Shown: one piece after another, positions 18,346 through 26,345 of the stretch
Layout: each line of letters opens with the position of its first letter
Position numbering within the stretch: the stretch's first letter is position 1
DNA from: Sphingopyxis sp.
GTDB lineage: Bacteria; Pseudomonadota; Alphaproteobacteria; Sphingomonadales; Sphingomonadaceae
Length of the DNA stretch: 64,000 bases
Direction: 5' to 3'
Assembly: GCA_002733865.1 (NCBI GenBank)
Contig: NVXM01000035.1
Location: forward strand, 1 to 64,000
Translations under genes and position numbers: made by a program
The notes under the pieces: model-generated
Databases searched by the model: none
Seen by the model: the letters and a program-made list of their open reading frames with translations, nothing else
What the model was told of the DNA's origin: nothing

Positions 18346-18657
18346 CATCCCCTCTCATGACATAAACCGCCCCTGTCCGGATGGTGCCTGGACAGCAACC
18401 CGCGCATCTTCAGGGCCGTGTTGCATCGCTATGCGCTGCTGCCCGCTCCACCCCTTCGAGCGGAGTTTCCCTCATTGTCATTCGGTGCAGTCCAGACCCC
18501 AGCCGGACCTTTCGGGCTTAGTCAAAGGGATGGTCCCTTGGACGAACAAAATAGCTTCGAAAGGTAATCAATCATGAAAAACACAGTCACACTCGTCGGC
18601 TTCGTAGGGAACGATCCAGAGGTTCGCGAAACCAAGTCAGATGCAACAATTACAAAC
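18346..18657 (+). repeat. Right copy of 312-bp ssb leader repeat
   Basis: Matches 2715-3026. Here the repeat runs on into a complete ssb. The roughly 220-bp leader upstream of the ssb start is well conserved with the left copy despite being non-coding, including CTGTCC/GGACAG at about 18374-18396. That conservation suggests it is functional. It is oriented toward the probable oriT. Confidence 0.9.
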
Positions 18658-18918
18658 ATCTCTTTGGCGACAACACGCAGCTTCAAAGACAGCGAAGGCG
18701 AACGTCAGAAAGATACCGAGTGGCACCGGATTACCTGCTTCAATGGCATCGGCAAATGCGTTGCCGACCATGTCACCAAAGGAGCCATGATCATGGTCAC
18801 GGGACGTATCCATTATACCAAGTGGACAGACGATAAAAACAACACTCGTTATGGCTGTGAAATCATCGCCGAGCAGGTTGATTTTCTTTCCAAAGCGAAA
18901 GCCAAATCTACCGACTAA
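18574..18918 (+). CDS. ssb: Single-stranded DNA-binding protein
   Basis: A 114-residue single OB-fold SSB (MKNTVTLVGFVGNDPEVRET, NISLATTRSFKD, TEWHRITCFNGIGKCVADHVTKG, VTGRIHYTKW). It lacks the long acidic tail of chromosomal SSB, which is typical of plasmid-borne versions. It lies about 0.6 kb from the probable oriT, on the side opposite the relaxase genes and transcribed toward oriT. That is the position and direction of leading-region ssb genes on conjugative plasmids, where it would coat incoming single-stranded DNA. A strong terminator follows at 18945. Confidence 0.93.
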   Translation: MKNTVTLVGFVGNDPEVRETKSDATITNISLATTRSFKDSEGERQKDTEWHRITCFNGIGKCVADHVTKGAMIMVTGRIHYTKWTDDKNNTRYGCEIIAEQVDFLSKAKAKSTD

Positions 18919-18944
18919 ACGCAACCGACATTACAATATTCCGA

Positions 18945-18979
18945 GGCTCGGTAGTATCCGCTACCGGGCCTTTCTTTTT
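18945..18979 (+). terminator. Rho-independent terminator after ssb
   Basis: The 10-bp stem GGCTCGGTAG/CTACCGGGCC, with one wobble pair and a 5-base loop, is followed by TTTCTTTTT, 27 bases after the ssb stop. Confidence 0.88.
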
Positions 18980-19204
18980 GCTACAATTCTAACTTCTAAT
19001 TGACGATAGGGCGTATGTCAGTTTGCTCTTCCAATGCATTTACAACCGCACCAACGAATGCTTCAATCCAGCAGAAAATTGACAAAAACCGGTCGGCAGT
19101 TTTTGGCTTTTGCATGCTATTTGGTTGCCAAACGGCCCTTTCGGACCTTTTCTCTCTTAATCCCATAATGGCCCATATTATCCTCTTGAAGGAAAGTTGT
19201 TTCA

Positions 19205-19517
19205 AATTAGTTATTTAAGGGTCAAGAAACGAGCTGGAGCAGGTCTGCCGAGCTGGGAACTTGACTGCACACCGTACGCAGCTCGCTGCCTTGGGTATAT
19301 TGTTTTATATCAATTGTTTAAGTTCCAAAATGGCCCGATGTAACAGACAAATCCTCTAAGACTTGGTGGGTTTTGGGCAAGTCTTACCCCAATCACGTCA
19401 GCATAACATATTGATAAAAAGCGATATATAACCGATTGACTTAGACTTGTTCACGATTTATTCTTATTGGGCTTTTCGAAGGGTGAACCAGGTTCTTGAA
19501 CGTCAAGGAACCTGAGT
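19205..19517. other. Probable oriT region upstream of trwA-like gene
   Basis: A non-coding, AT-rich stretch with several symmetric elements. CGAGCTGG occurs twice, followed by CAGCTCG (about 19229-19279). A perfect 9-bp inverted repeat TAAGACTTG/CAAGTCTTA lies at 19357-19365 and 19378-19386. A stem CAGGTTC/GAACCTG lies at 19489-19514, next to the start of the first gene. In R388-like elements oriT sits just upstream of trwA-trwB-trwC, which is the gene order here. The nic base itself cannot be assigned by eye. No gene is seen in 18980-19517. Confidence 0.55.
19489..19514. promoter_or_regulatory. Inverted repeat abutting trwA-like start (operator or oriT arm)
   Basis: CAGGTTC-TTGA-ACG-TCAA-G-GAACCTG can form an 11-bp stem with one bulge. 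It lies three bases from the ATG at 19518 and covers the ribosome-binding area (AAGGAA). It could be an autoregulatory operator for the encoded ribbon-helix-helix protein or an RNA hairpin affecting translation. Confidence 0.45.
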
Positions 19518-19850
19518 ATGACCAACCATATTTGCTTACAAACCTATCTTTCTTATCCGCTGGCGCAGTGGGTCAGGTCGGAGGCTGACGATCACGGGGA
19601 ATGTGTCAGCGTCTTCATTCGTGATCTTGTGATGGCGGCGTATATTGCGCAGGATGAAGGTAATAGCGACGCTTTAAAAGGCCTCGACAAAGCCCGCGAG
19701 ATTGTATTTTCGTCCGTAGCGCTTGATGCCATTTTGACTGCCCATCCAGATAGTTCGCTTCGGCAAAAAACCCATGATGCCTATGCCCGCCGCCTGCAGC
19801 GATTGGGGCTTGCTCCTGCCTCTTCGAATGGAGGTCGTGATGAAGCGTAA
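19518..19850 (+). CDS. TrwA/MobC-like ribbon-helix-helix accessory protein
   Basis: A 110-residue small protein whose first 50 residues follow the ribbon-helix-helix pattern: a beta strand (HICLQTYLS) and two helices (PLAQWVRSEADDHGECVSVFIRDLVMAAY). It occupies the place of TrwA, the oriT-binding accessory protein, immediately before the coupling-protein and relaxase genes. The downstream gene begins inside its last codons (overlap of 11 bases). Its role in oriT binding and autoregulation is inferred from position and fold only. Confidence 0.6.
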   Translation: MTNHICLQTYLSYPLAQWVRSEADDHGECVSVFIRDLVMAAYIAQDEGNSDALKGLDKAREIVFSSVALDAILTAHPDSSLRQKTHDAYARRLQRLGLAPASSNGGRDEA

Positions 19851-22113
19851 TCTGGTCAATTTCACGCGCGGTAGCCAGCTTCTCGGGCACTTTGGATTCA
19901 TGTTCGCAAGTGGGCTCAAAGCCCCTCTCATTATCGCTGCTATTCTCCTGTTAGGGATGTGCTATTGGCAGGTAACATCTGGCCTCACCGACCATCAGCG
20001 CTACCTTGCCGGCATGAACCTTTATGCATCGCTCTACGGGTTCATGGAGTTTGATCCTACCAAGCCGGTTAATCTTGATCTTGCCGGTGGCGCGAGCACT
20101 GAAATGGCGATTTCAACGGTTCAGAACTTCCCTCCTGTCGTGCGCGCAATGGAAGCATTATGGACTGCGCTCCGGACGGCTTTGGCCATCTCCGTATTGC
20201 TGTTTCTGCCTGCCTTTATACTATTTTATTGGGTGGCTGAATATTTTGGTGGACGGTCGAAAGAAAGTAAACATGAACGCGGAGCGCAGCTTGCAACATT
20301 GCCCCAGCTGCAAGCGGAAATAACCCGCCATAATGCTAGCGAGCAGGTAAGGGAAATGCGCGCCGAATTAGGCCGGCGTTGGCGACTGGCAGGGCAGCAT
20401 GGGCTCGATGCGGCGGGCTATTATACTCCCTCTGCAATTACAGGTGTTCGTTATCCCTGGCGGCTTGAACAGAGCCATGCGATGCTGATCGGAACCACCG
20501 GAACCGGTTAAACCGTTGCCCTGCTGGAGATGATAGACGAGGCCCGCAGAAAGGGACAGCGCGCCGTCATATTCGATCTGACCGGCGCTTTTATCGAACA
20601 TTTCTATGACCCTTCGCGTGATGTCATATTGAACCCGCTTGATGCCCGCTGTCCGCAATGGAGTGTGTTCAATGATTGCAGCACCATTGCCGAATTTCAC
20701 AGCGCTGCTGAAGCAATAGTACCCCAGGATGGGGGCGGCGATGACCAGTTCTGGGTTATTGGTGCCCGCTCGGTATTTGTGCAATCCTGCATGCAACTGA
20801 TGAAGGCGGGAACGCCAACCAACGAGGCGCTCGCAAACAAGCTGATTACGGCCGATCTCACAGATGTTCATAAGCTCCTAAAGGGTACTGTCGCGGAGCA
20901 ACTGACCGCGCCCAAAGCGGCCCGGATGGCAACCTCAATCCGGGCTGTGCTTAATGCAAATGCCGAGGCTTTGATGTTGCTGCCCAAACATGGTCCGCAC
21001 TTTTCAATCCGCGACTGGGTGCAGGGTGAATGCGAACGCGGCGGGATCATATTTATATCCGCGCGCTATGTGGACATGAGTATCTGTTCCAAGCTGCTAA
21101 CATTGTGGATGGACACTGCGATGAATACCCTCATGTCGATGAGCCGGACATCCGATTTGCGGGTGTGGTTCATGATTGATGAGCTGGGCGCATTGCACCG
21201 GTTGCCAGCGCTGGAAAAAGGTTTGCAAACGGCCCGCAATTTTGGCGGCGCTATCGTGACTGGTATTCATGCATTTGCCAAACTCAAGGAGGTGTATGGT
21301 GAAAATATGGCGATGACATTGTCTTCGCTTGCGCGCACCAAATTAATACTGGCTACAGCCGACCGGGAAACGGCAACATGGTGCTCAGACTTTATCGGTC
21401 ACCGGCAGATACGCGACATGGAAGAAGGCTATAGTTACGGCTATAATAATGCCCGTGATGCCGTCAGTCTAACCCCCAGAAGGCAGATCGAACCGCTGCT
21501 GCTGCCCGATCAATTTATGAACTTGCCGCGGCTCAACGGCTACATCAAGTTCCCCGATGGCTTCCCCGCTGCGCCGGTTAAACTGGTCCCGCAATCCTGG
21601 CCCAGTCTGGCAGAAGGATTTATTGCGCGGGCATTTGATGAGCCCGATGAACTGTATAAACCTCGCGCACCCAGCAAAGAACCACTGCCGTCTTCCAAGT
21701 CTGAAGGGACGGCTAAAAATAGCCACAGCGGGGAGGAGGAGCCAGCAGCGGACTCCGATGACAATGACGAAGGCGTCAAACAATCTGCGGCCGATCAGAA
21801 GGAGTTTGCCTTTCGGGAGCCCGAAGAAATCACCGACGTCCAGTTGTCCGATGAGCCTCAAGATAAAATACTGAAGGGCAACACAGCGGATCCCGCTACC
21901 GATGGTCCGATTAAATCGCTCGGCAAGGATGAGCAGGCGCCATCACCGTCTCCCGAAGATGACAAACAGCAGCGCTCTGATCTGCCTGATCCATCCGATC
22001 CAGCGAACAAGGCCCGGTCGCTGAGCGGTCTGCCGCGTGATGCTGGCCGGGATCTCCGTGAGGGCGCTGTGCGTGATGAGCCGGACCGCGATATCGGCGA
22101 ATATGACATGTGA
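19840..22113 (+). pseudogene. traD: Type IV coupling protein (TraD/TrwB) interrupted at Walker A lysine
   Basis: Together the two readings encode a coupling ATPase of about 757 residues: two N-terminal membrane helices (LKAPLIIAAILLLGMCYW; ALAISVLLFLPAFILFYWV), then the RecA-like ATPase. The Walker A reads GTTGTG-stop-TVALLEM. The codon that should be the catalytic Lys (AAA) is TAA at 20509-20511, in frame with everything downstream. Walker B-like WFMIDELGALHRLP and the C-terminal acidic/Pro tail are intact. A second reading could restart at the ATG at 20530 but would lack the P-loop. Without suppression the element should lack a working coupling protein. A sequencing error or a very recent mutation is equally possible. 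Confidence 0.88.
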
Positions 22114-22155
22114 AACCTGCGCGGTGGAGGGCGCGTTCAATGATAGGAATGGACT

Positions 22156-25083
22156 ATGCTCTCCGCTTCCAATGTTCGCTCTGCGGGCGGCGCTGCAACT
22201 TATTTTGCGGCGGATAACTATTATACCAAAGCCGATGCCGACCGGTCCGGTCAGTGGATCGGAGAAGGAGCGGAGCGGTTAGGTTTAAAGGGCCAGGTGG
22301 ACGCGAGCGGCTTTGAAGCTTTGCTGCGCGGTGAATTGCCAAATGGCGAGCGTGTTGGCAGCGATAAACAATATCACCGCGCCGGAACCGATCTTACTTT
22401 CTCGCTGCCCAAAAGCTGGTCGTTAATCGCTCTGGTGGGCGGCGATAAACGGATCATCGAAGCTTACCGGACGGCGGTGATCGAGACGCTGCAATGGGCC
22501 GAGAAAAATATCGCCGAAACACGGGTTTTTTCTCGCGGCAAGATCAAGGCCATTGGTTCCGGCAATCTCACCATTGGACTGTTCCAGCATGATACCAATC
22601 GCAATTCTGAACCCAATGTTCATTTTCACGCGGTTGTCGCCAATATCACCCAAGGCCCGGACGCCAAATGGCGGGCGCTGCATAATGACAAGCTCTGGTC
22701 GAACAACACGCTTCTGAACAGCATGACGATGGCGCGCTTTCGTCTTGAAATCGAAAAGCTTGGCTATCAGCCTGCCCATCAAGGCAAGCACGGTAATTTT
22801 GAAGCCGCAGGTATATCGCGCGAAGCGGTCATGGCCTTTTCGACCCGCCGACAGGAGGTGCTTGATGCGCGCCGGGGACCAGGACTGGAAGCTGGCAAGA
22901 TTGCCGCTCTGGCCACCCGTGCGCCCAAAGAAGCCATAAAGGACAGGGATGCCTTGTCTACAACATGGCAGGAAGCAGCACGGGCGATGGATCTCGATCT
23001 TGGCGGATTGATCGACAAAGCGAACATTCGCGCAGCTGGTTTGGAGGTTGATAAAAATCCCAATCTGTCGCTGGCGCAAAAAGGGATGATTTTCCTGCGC
23101 GCGTTTGCAGAAAAAATTCAGGGATTTGGTCCAAAGCCTTCCGCCGATCCTTTGGTGCCAGTGCATATCCTGAACAAACCCCGCGAAGAGATAGCTGCAG
23201 CGCAGGCGACCGCTTCAGCCATTCGCCATCTGGCGCAGCGCGAAGCAGCCTTTGGGGTTCATGATGTTTACAAGACAGCTTTGGATTTTGGCCTACCGAC
23301 ATCCATTGCCCATGTCGAACGCCGTGTACGGGCGCTGGTCAGGGAAGGTGAGCTCGTCCGGGGCAAAGGACGCGACCGTGATTTTGTCACCACGCGTGAT
23401 GCTTTGCAGACCGAGCAGCGGATAATTGGACAGGTTGAAGCGGGCAGGGGCAAGTCAGAGCCTTTTTTGTCATCGGGCATGGCAGGCGATCAGCTGCAAG
23501 CGGTCGCGGGTCTTAACTTTGGGATGACACTTAACGAAGGACAAGAGTCCGCAGGCCGGATGATATTATCATCGTCCAACCGCATTATCGCGGTGCAGGG
23601 CATTGCCGGGGCAGGCAAGAGCAGCCTTCTTAAACCCGTCTCGCAGCTTTTTGGCGAGAATGGTAAAACGGTTCTGGGTCTCGCCGTCCAGAATACGCTC
23701 GTCCAGATGCTCGAACGCGATACCGGGATTGCGTCGATGACCCTGGCGCGCTTCATCGGAAGTCACAAAAACCTCCTACAGGAGGGAGCGGATAAAAATG
23801 CTCTCACAGAAGCCAAAGCCGCCATGAAAGACCATGTGCTGGTGCTCGACGAGGCCTCGATGGTATCCAATGTCGAAAAAGAAAAGCTGGTCCGGCTCGC
23901 AAACCTGCTCGAGGTAGACCGTCTGGTGATGATCGGGGACAAGAAGCAGCTTGGCGCTGTCGATGCCGGCAAGCCCTTCGCGCTTGTGCAGGCCTCGGGC
24001 ATTGATACCGCAAAAATGATCACCAATTTGCGCGCGCGTGATAAAATATTACGCCGCGCACAATATTCAGCCCAGGCCGGAAATATCGGCGAGGCCATGT
24101 CCTATTTGAAGGACCATATTATCGAAACCAAAGAGGGCAGCGCCCTGATCGCTGCCGAACGCTGGCTCGCGCTCTCTCCGCACGAACGGCAATCCACGGC
24201 CATTTATGCTTCGGGTCGGGCGCTGCGCACCGCCGTCAATGAAGCGGTCCAGACCGGGCTTAAACAAAACGGTGAGCTCGGCAAACGCGGACTCAAATTG
24301 GAAACTTTCTCCCGGGTCAACAGCACCCGCGAAGAACTGCGCTATATTCACAGCTACAAACCGGGCATGATGATTGAACTTAAAGCTCCGGACAGAAGTC
24401 AGCGCCTTAGCAAAGGGCAATATGATGTCGTCTCGGTCGATGAACGCCCAAAGAAGCTTGTATTGAAAGATCACAGGGGCAGGGAGCGGAGCTTTCAGGT
24501 CAGCAAACTTCGCGCCAATGCATCTGAAGACCAGATTGCTCTCTATGAAAAGAAGCATCTTGATATTTATGCCGGTGATAAAATCCGCTGGACCGATAGC
24601 GATCACAAACGCGGATTGTTCAATGCGGATCAGGCAAGCATCACAGACATTGATGCCAAGCATGTTAGCTTGCGAACATCTTCCGGCATCGAACACCGGC
24701 TCCGCCATGATGATCCGATGCTCAAACGCATTGATCTGGCTTACGCGCTCAATGCCCATATGGCTCAAGGGCTAACCTCAGATCGCGGGATCGCCGTCAT
24801 GGATAGCCGTGAACGCAATCTTTCCAACAAGCAGACGTTTCTGGTTACGATTACCAGATTGCGGGATGGTTTGACGCTAATTGTTGATAACCGCGAGAAA
24901 CTGGAAACGGCGGTTGAAAAGAATGACGGCGCAAAAACATCGGCGCTCGAAGTGACCAAGCGTCTTGGTAAAGCCGCTGCCACGGGGCTTGCCAAAGGAA
25001 ATGAACTTGCGCCCAAAGAACCGCAACAGGACCAGCGAGAACTTGAGAAAGAGCACAGCAAGCCATTGGATATGGGGATTTAG
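22156..25083 (+). CDS. traI: MOBF conjugative relaxase/helicase (TrwC/TraI)
   Basis: A 975-residue relaxase, TrwC-sized rather than F TraI-sized. Candidate nicking tyrosines are at Y22/Y23 (NYYTK). The metal-binding signature HDTNRNSEPNVHFH supplies H145, H156 and H158. The C-terminal RecD-like helicase has the P-loop GIAGAGKSS near residue 484 and VLDEASMVSN as motif II. It nicks oriT and leads the transferred strand into the recipient. The upstream order (RHH protein, coupling protein, relaxase) is that of R388, whereas the secretion genes downstream are F-type. AGGAA precedes the ATG. Confidence 0.94.
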   Translation: MLSASNVRSAGGAATYFAADNYYTKADADRSGQWIGEGAERLGLKGQVDASGFEALLRGELPNGERVGSDKQYHRAGTDLTFSLPKSWSLIALVGGDKRIIEAYRTAVIETLQWAEKNIAETRVFSRGKIKAIGSGNLTIGLFQHDTNRNSEPNVHFHAVVANITQGPDAKWRALHNDKLWSNNTLLNSMTMARFRLEIEKLGYQPAHQGKHGNFEAAGISREAVMAFSTRRQEVLDARRGPGLEAGKIAALATRAPKEAIKDRDALSTTWQEAARAMDLDLGGLIDKANIRAAGLEVDKNPNLSLAQKGMIFLRAFAEKIQGFGPKPSADPLVPVHILNKPREEIAAAQATASAIRHLAQREAAFGVHDVYKTALDFGLPTSIAHVERRVRALVREGELVRGKGRDRDFVTTRDALQTEQRIIGQVEAGRGKSEPFLSSGMAGDQLQAVAGLNFGMTLNEGQESAGRMILSSSNRIIAVQGIAGAGKSSLLKPVSQLFGENGKTVLGLAVQNTLVQMLERDTGIASMTLARFIGSHKNLLQEGADKNALTEAKAAMKDHVLVLDEASMVSNVEKEKLVRLANLLEVDRLVMIGDKKQLGAVDAGKPFALVQASGIDTAKMITNLRARDKILRRAQYSAQAGNIGEAMSYLKDHIIETKEGSALIAAERWLALSPHERQSTAIYASGRALRTAVNEAVQTGLKQNGELGKRGLKLETFSRVNSTREELRYIHSYKPGMMIELKAPDRSQRLSKGQYDVVSVDERPKKLVLKDHRGRERSFQVSKLRANASEDQIALYEKKHLDIYAGDKIRWTDSDHKRGLFNADQASITDIDAKHVSLRTSSGIEHRLRHDDPMLKRIDLAYALNAHMAQGLTSDRGIAVMDSRERNLSNKQTFLVTITRLRDGLTLIVDNREKLETAVEKNDGAKTSALEVTKRLGKAAATGLAKGNELAPKEPQQDQRELEKEHSKPLDMGI

Positions 25084-25106
25084 AATAGCTCAGAGCGATA
25101 TTCCTC

Positions 25107-25742
25107 TCAAAGCGCGCGACCAAACCAAAGCACGCGACCTGCGATATGGACGGTGCTGCGATCAACATCCTCCCAGGTCGGATAGGTCGGGTTATCACTG
25201 GCAATGGTAATGAAGGGACTATCAGGACGCAGCGCAATTCGCTTGATCACCAGCGTGTCATCAACCCGCATCACATAGATCCCATCGCGGAGCCGCGAAC
25301 CATGATCAGAAGCGTCCACGAGCACATCATCACCGTCCGACAGGGTCGGTTCCATGGAATCGCCCATGACGCGGACTACCGATAGGCTGACGCCTCTCGC
25401 CGGTGTCAGTTTGCGCAGCCAGCGTTCATCGAATGAGAAACGCGTTTTCCTATCCTCACTTGTCGCAAGCGCGCCATGTCCTGCAGAAACATTGACATCA
25501 AGCACAGGGACTTCGACCATACCGTCGCTGCCGGTTGGCGGTGGCCCGCCCAAGAGTTGTTCGTCAATGCCGTAAAAGCTCGCCAGCCTAAGCCTGTCCT
25601 CCGGATCCAGTTTGCGCGGTGTGCCGCGCTTTATGAACTGCTGGATATAGGCTGCATTACGGCCAAGCATTTTTGAGAGGCCGGAATAATCATCCCCGTT
25701 TTCGCGGATCAGCCGGTCCAGAGTTTTTCGTACATCATCCAT
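25107..25742 (-). CDS. LexA/CI-like S24 autocleaving repressor
   Basis: A 211-residue repressor. An N-terminal HTH (DDYSGLSKMLGRNAAYIQQFIKRG) is joined to an S24 peptidase domain with a cleavable Ala87-Gly88 bond (VSAGHG), nucleophile Ser129 (VMGDSMEPT) and general base Lys167 (LVIKRIAL). All parts needed for RecA-stimulated self-cleavage are present, so it is probably DNA-damage responsive. ATG at 25742 is chosen because GAAAGG lies eight bases before it; an upstream TTG (25766) is weaker. Two palindromes with TAGGA half-sites lie just upstream. The same TTCCTAC half-site recurs in the tra promoter region, suggesting that it represses transfer genes. Confidence 0.88.
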   Translation of the reverse strand: MDDVRKTLDRLIRENGDDYSGLSKMLGRNAAYIQQFIKRGTPRKLDPEDRLRLASFYGIDEQLLGGPPPTGSDGMVEVPVLDVNVSAGHGALATSEDRKTRFSFDERWLRKLTPARGVSLSVVRVMGDSMEPTLSDGDDVLVDASDHGSRLRDGIYVMRVDDTLVIKRIALRPDSPFITIASDNPTYPTWEDVDRSTVHIAGRVLWFGRAL

Positions 25743-25766
25743 CTTTTGTGCCTTTCGACCCCTCAA

Positions 25767-25780
25767 TAGGATTTATCCTA
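25767..25780. promoter_or_regulatory. Operator palindrome 1 of S24 repressor
   Basis: TAGGAT-TT-ATCCTA, a perfect inverted repeat 25 bases before the repressor ATG. It shares the TAGGA half-site with the next palindrome. Confidence 0.6.
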
Positions 25781-25794
25781 GACAATATGCAATC

Positions 25795-25807
25795 TTCCTA
25801 CTAGGAA
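25795..25807. promoter_or_regulatory. Operator palindrome 2 of S24 repressor
   Basis: TTCCTA-C-TAGGAA, a perfect inverted repeat midway between the repressor gene and the divergent small gene at 25851. It is placed to control both. Confidence 0.62.
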
Positions 25808-25850
25808 CATAACAAGAACGCAAGGAATTTATGATTCGAGGAGACCTCAA

Positions 25851-26066
25851 TTGAAACTGTTGGATCGTATCGAAATGCACCTTAAGCAGACACATATGTC
25901 GCCGACGCGGTTTGGCAGGCGCGCGGTGGGTGATCCGAGGTTTGTTTTGGATTTAAGGGGAGGGCGCAGGCCGCGTGCCAGGACGTTGAAGAAAGTGGAG
26001 GAATATTTGCGGAAACAAGAAGCTTTTAGCTCGGGATCACAACCACTTGGGCTCAACAATAGTTGA
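25851..26066 (+). CDS. Small basic HTH-like protein divergent from repressor
   Basis: A 71-residue basic protein with an HTH-like pattern (IEMHLKQTHMSPTRFGRRAVGDPRFVLDLRGGRRPRARTLKKVEEYL... in shortened view: MSPTRFGRRAVGD then RARTLKKVEEYL). It begins at TTG 25851, eight bases after GAGGAGA. A seven-codon frame MIRGDLN (25831-25854) overlaps this start and may be a leader. The divergent arrangement with the S24 repressor over shared palindromes resembles a cro/cI pair. This is inference; no named family is assigned. Confidence 0.6.
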   Translation: MKLLDRIEMHLKQTHMSPTRFGRRAVGDPRFVLDLRGGRRPRARTLKKVEEYLRKQEAFSSGSQPLGLNNS

Positions 26067-26345
26067 TGCGGTTTATTCGATTCAGATCGAACGTGAGGCC
26101 TATAGGCAATTAGTGTACGGACACCTTCAGAATTTACTCAGATTATCGTGCCAAATATAGTTTCGCATTAATCTTCCAATACGGAGCCATTTGATTTAGC
26201 ATGAAATTTGAAAATACCAAAACTGTACTACTGCTGAACACACGGCTCTGGTCTTAAGGGTTAGTATTGTTCTCCTGCATTTCTAACATCAAAGGTTTTT
26301 GGGGCATATTGAAAACTTAGACATTGGCGAAAATTGGGGGCACGC

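Noticed and set aside
22423..23166. 247-codon minus-strand frame inside traI
   Set aside because: Antisense shadow of the relaxase, which has the full HDT...HFH motif and helicase motifs.
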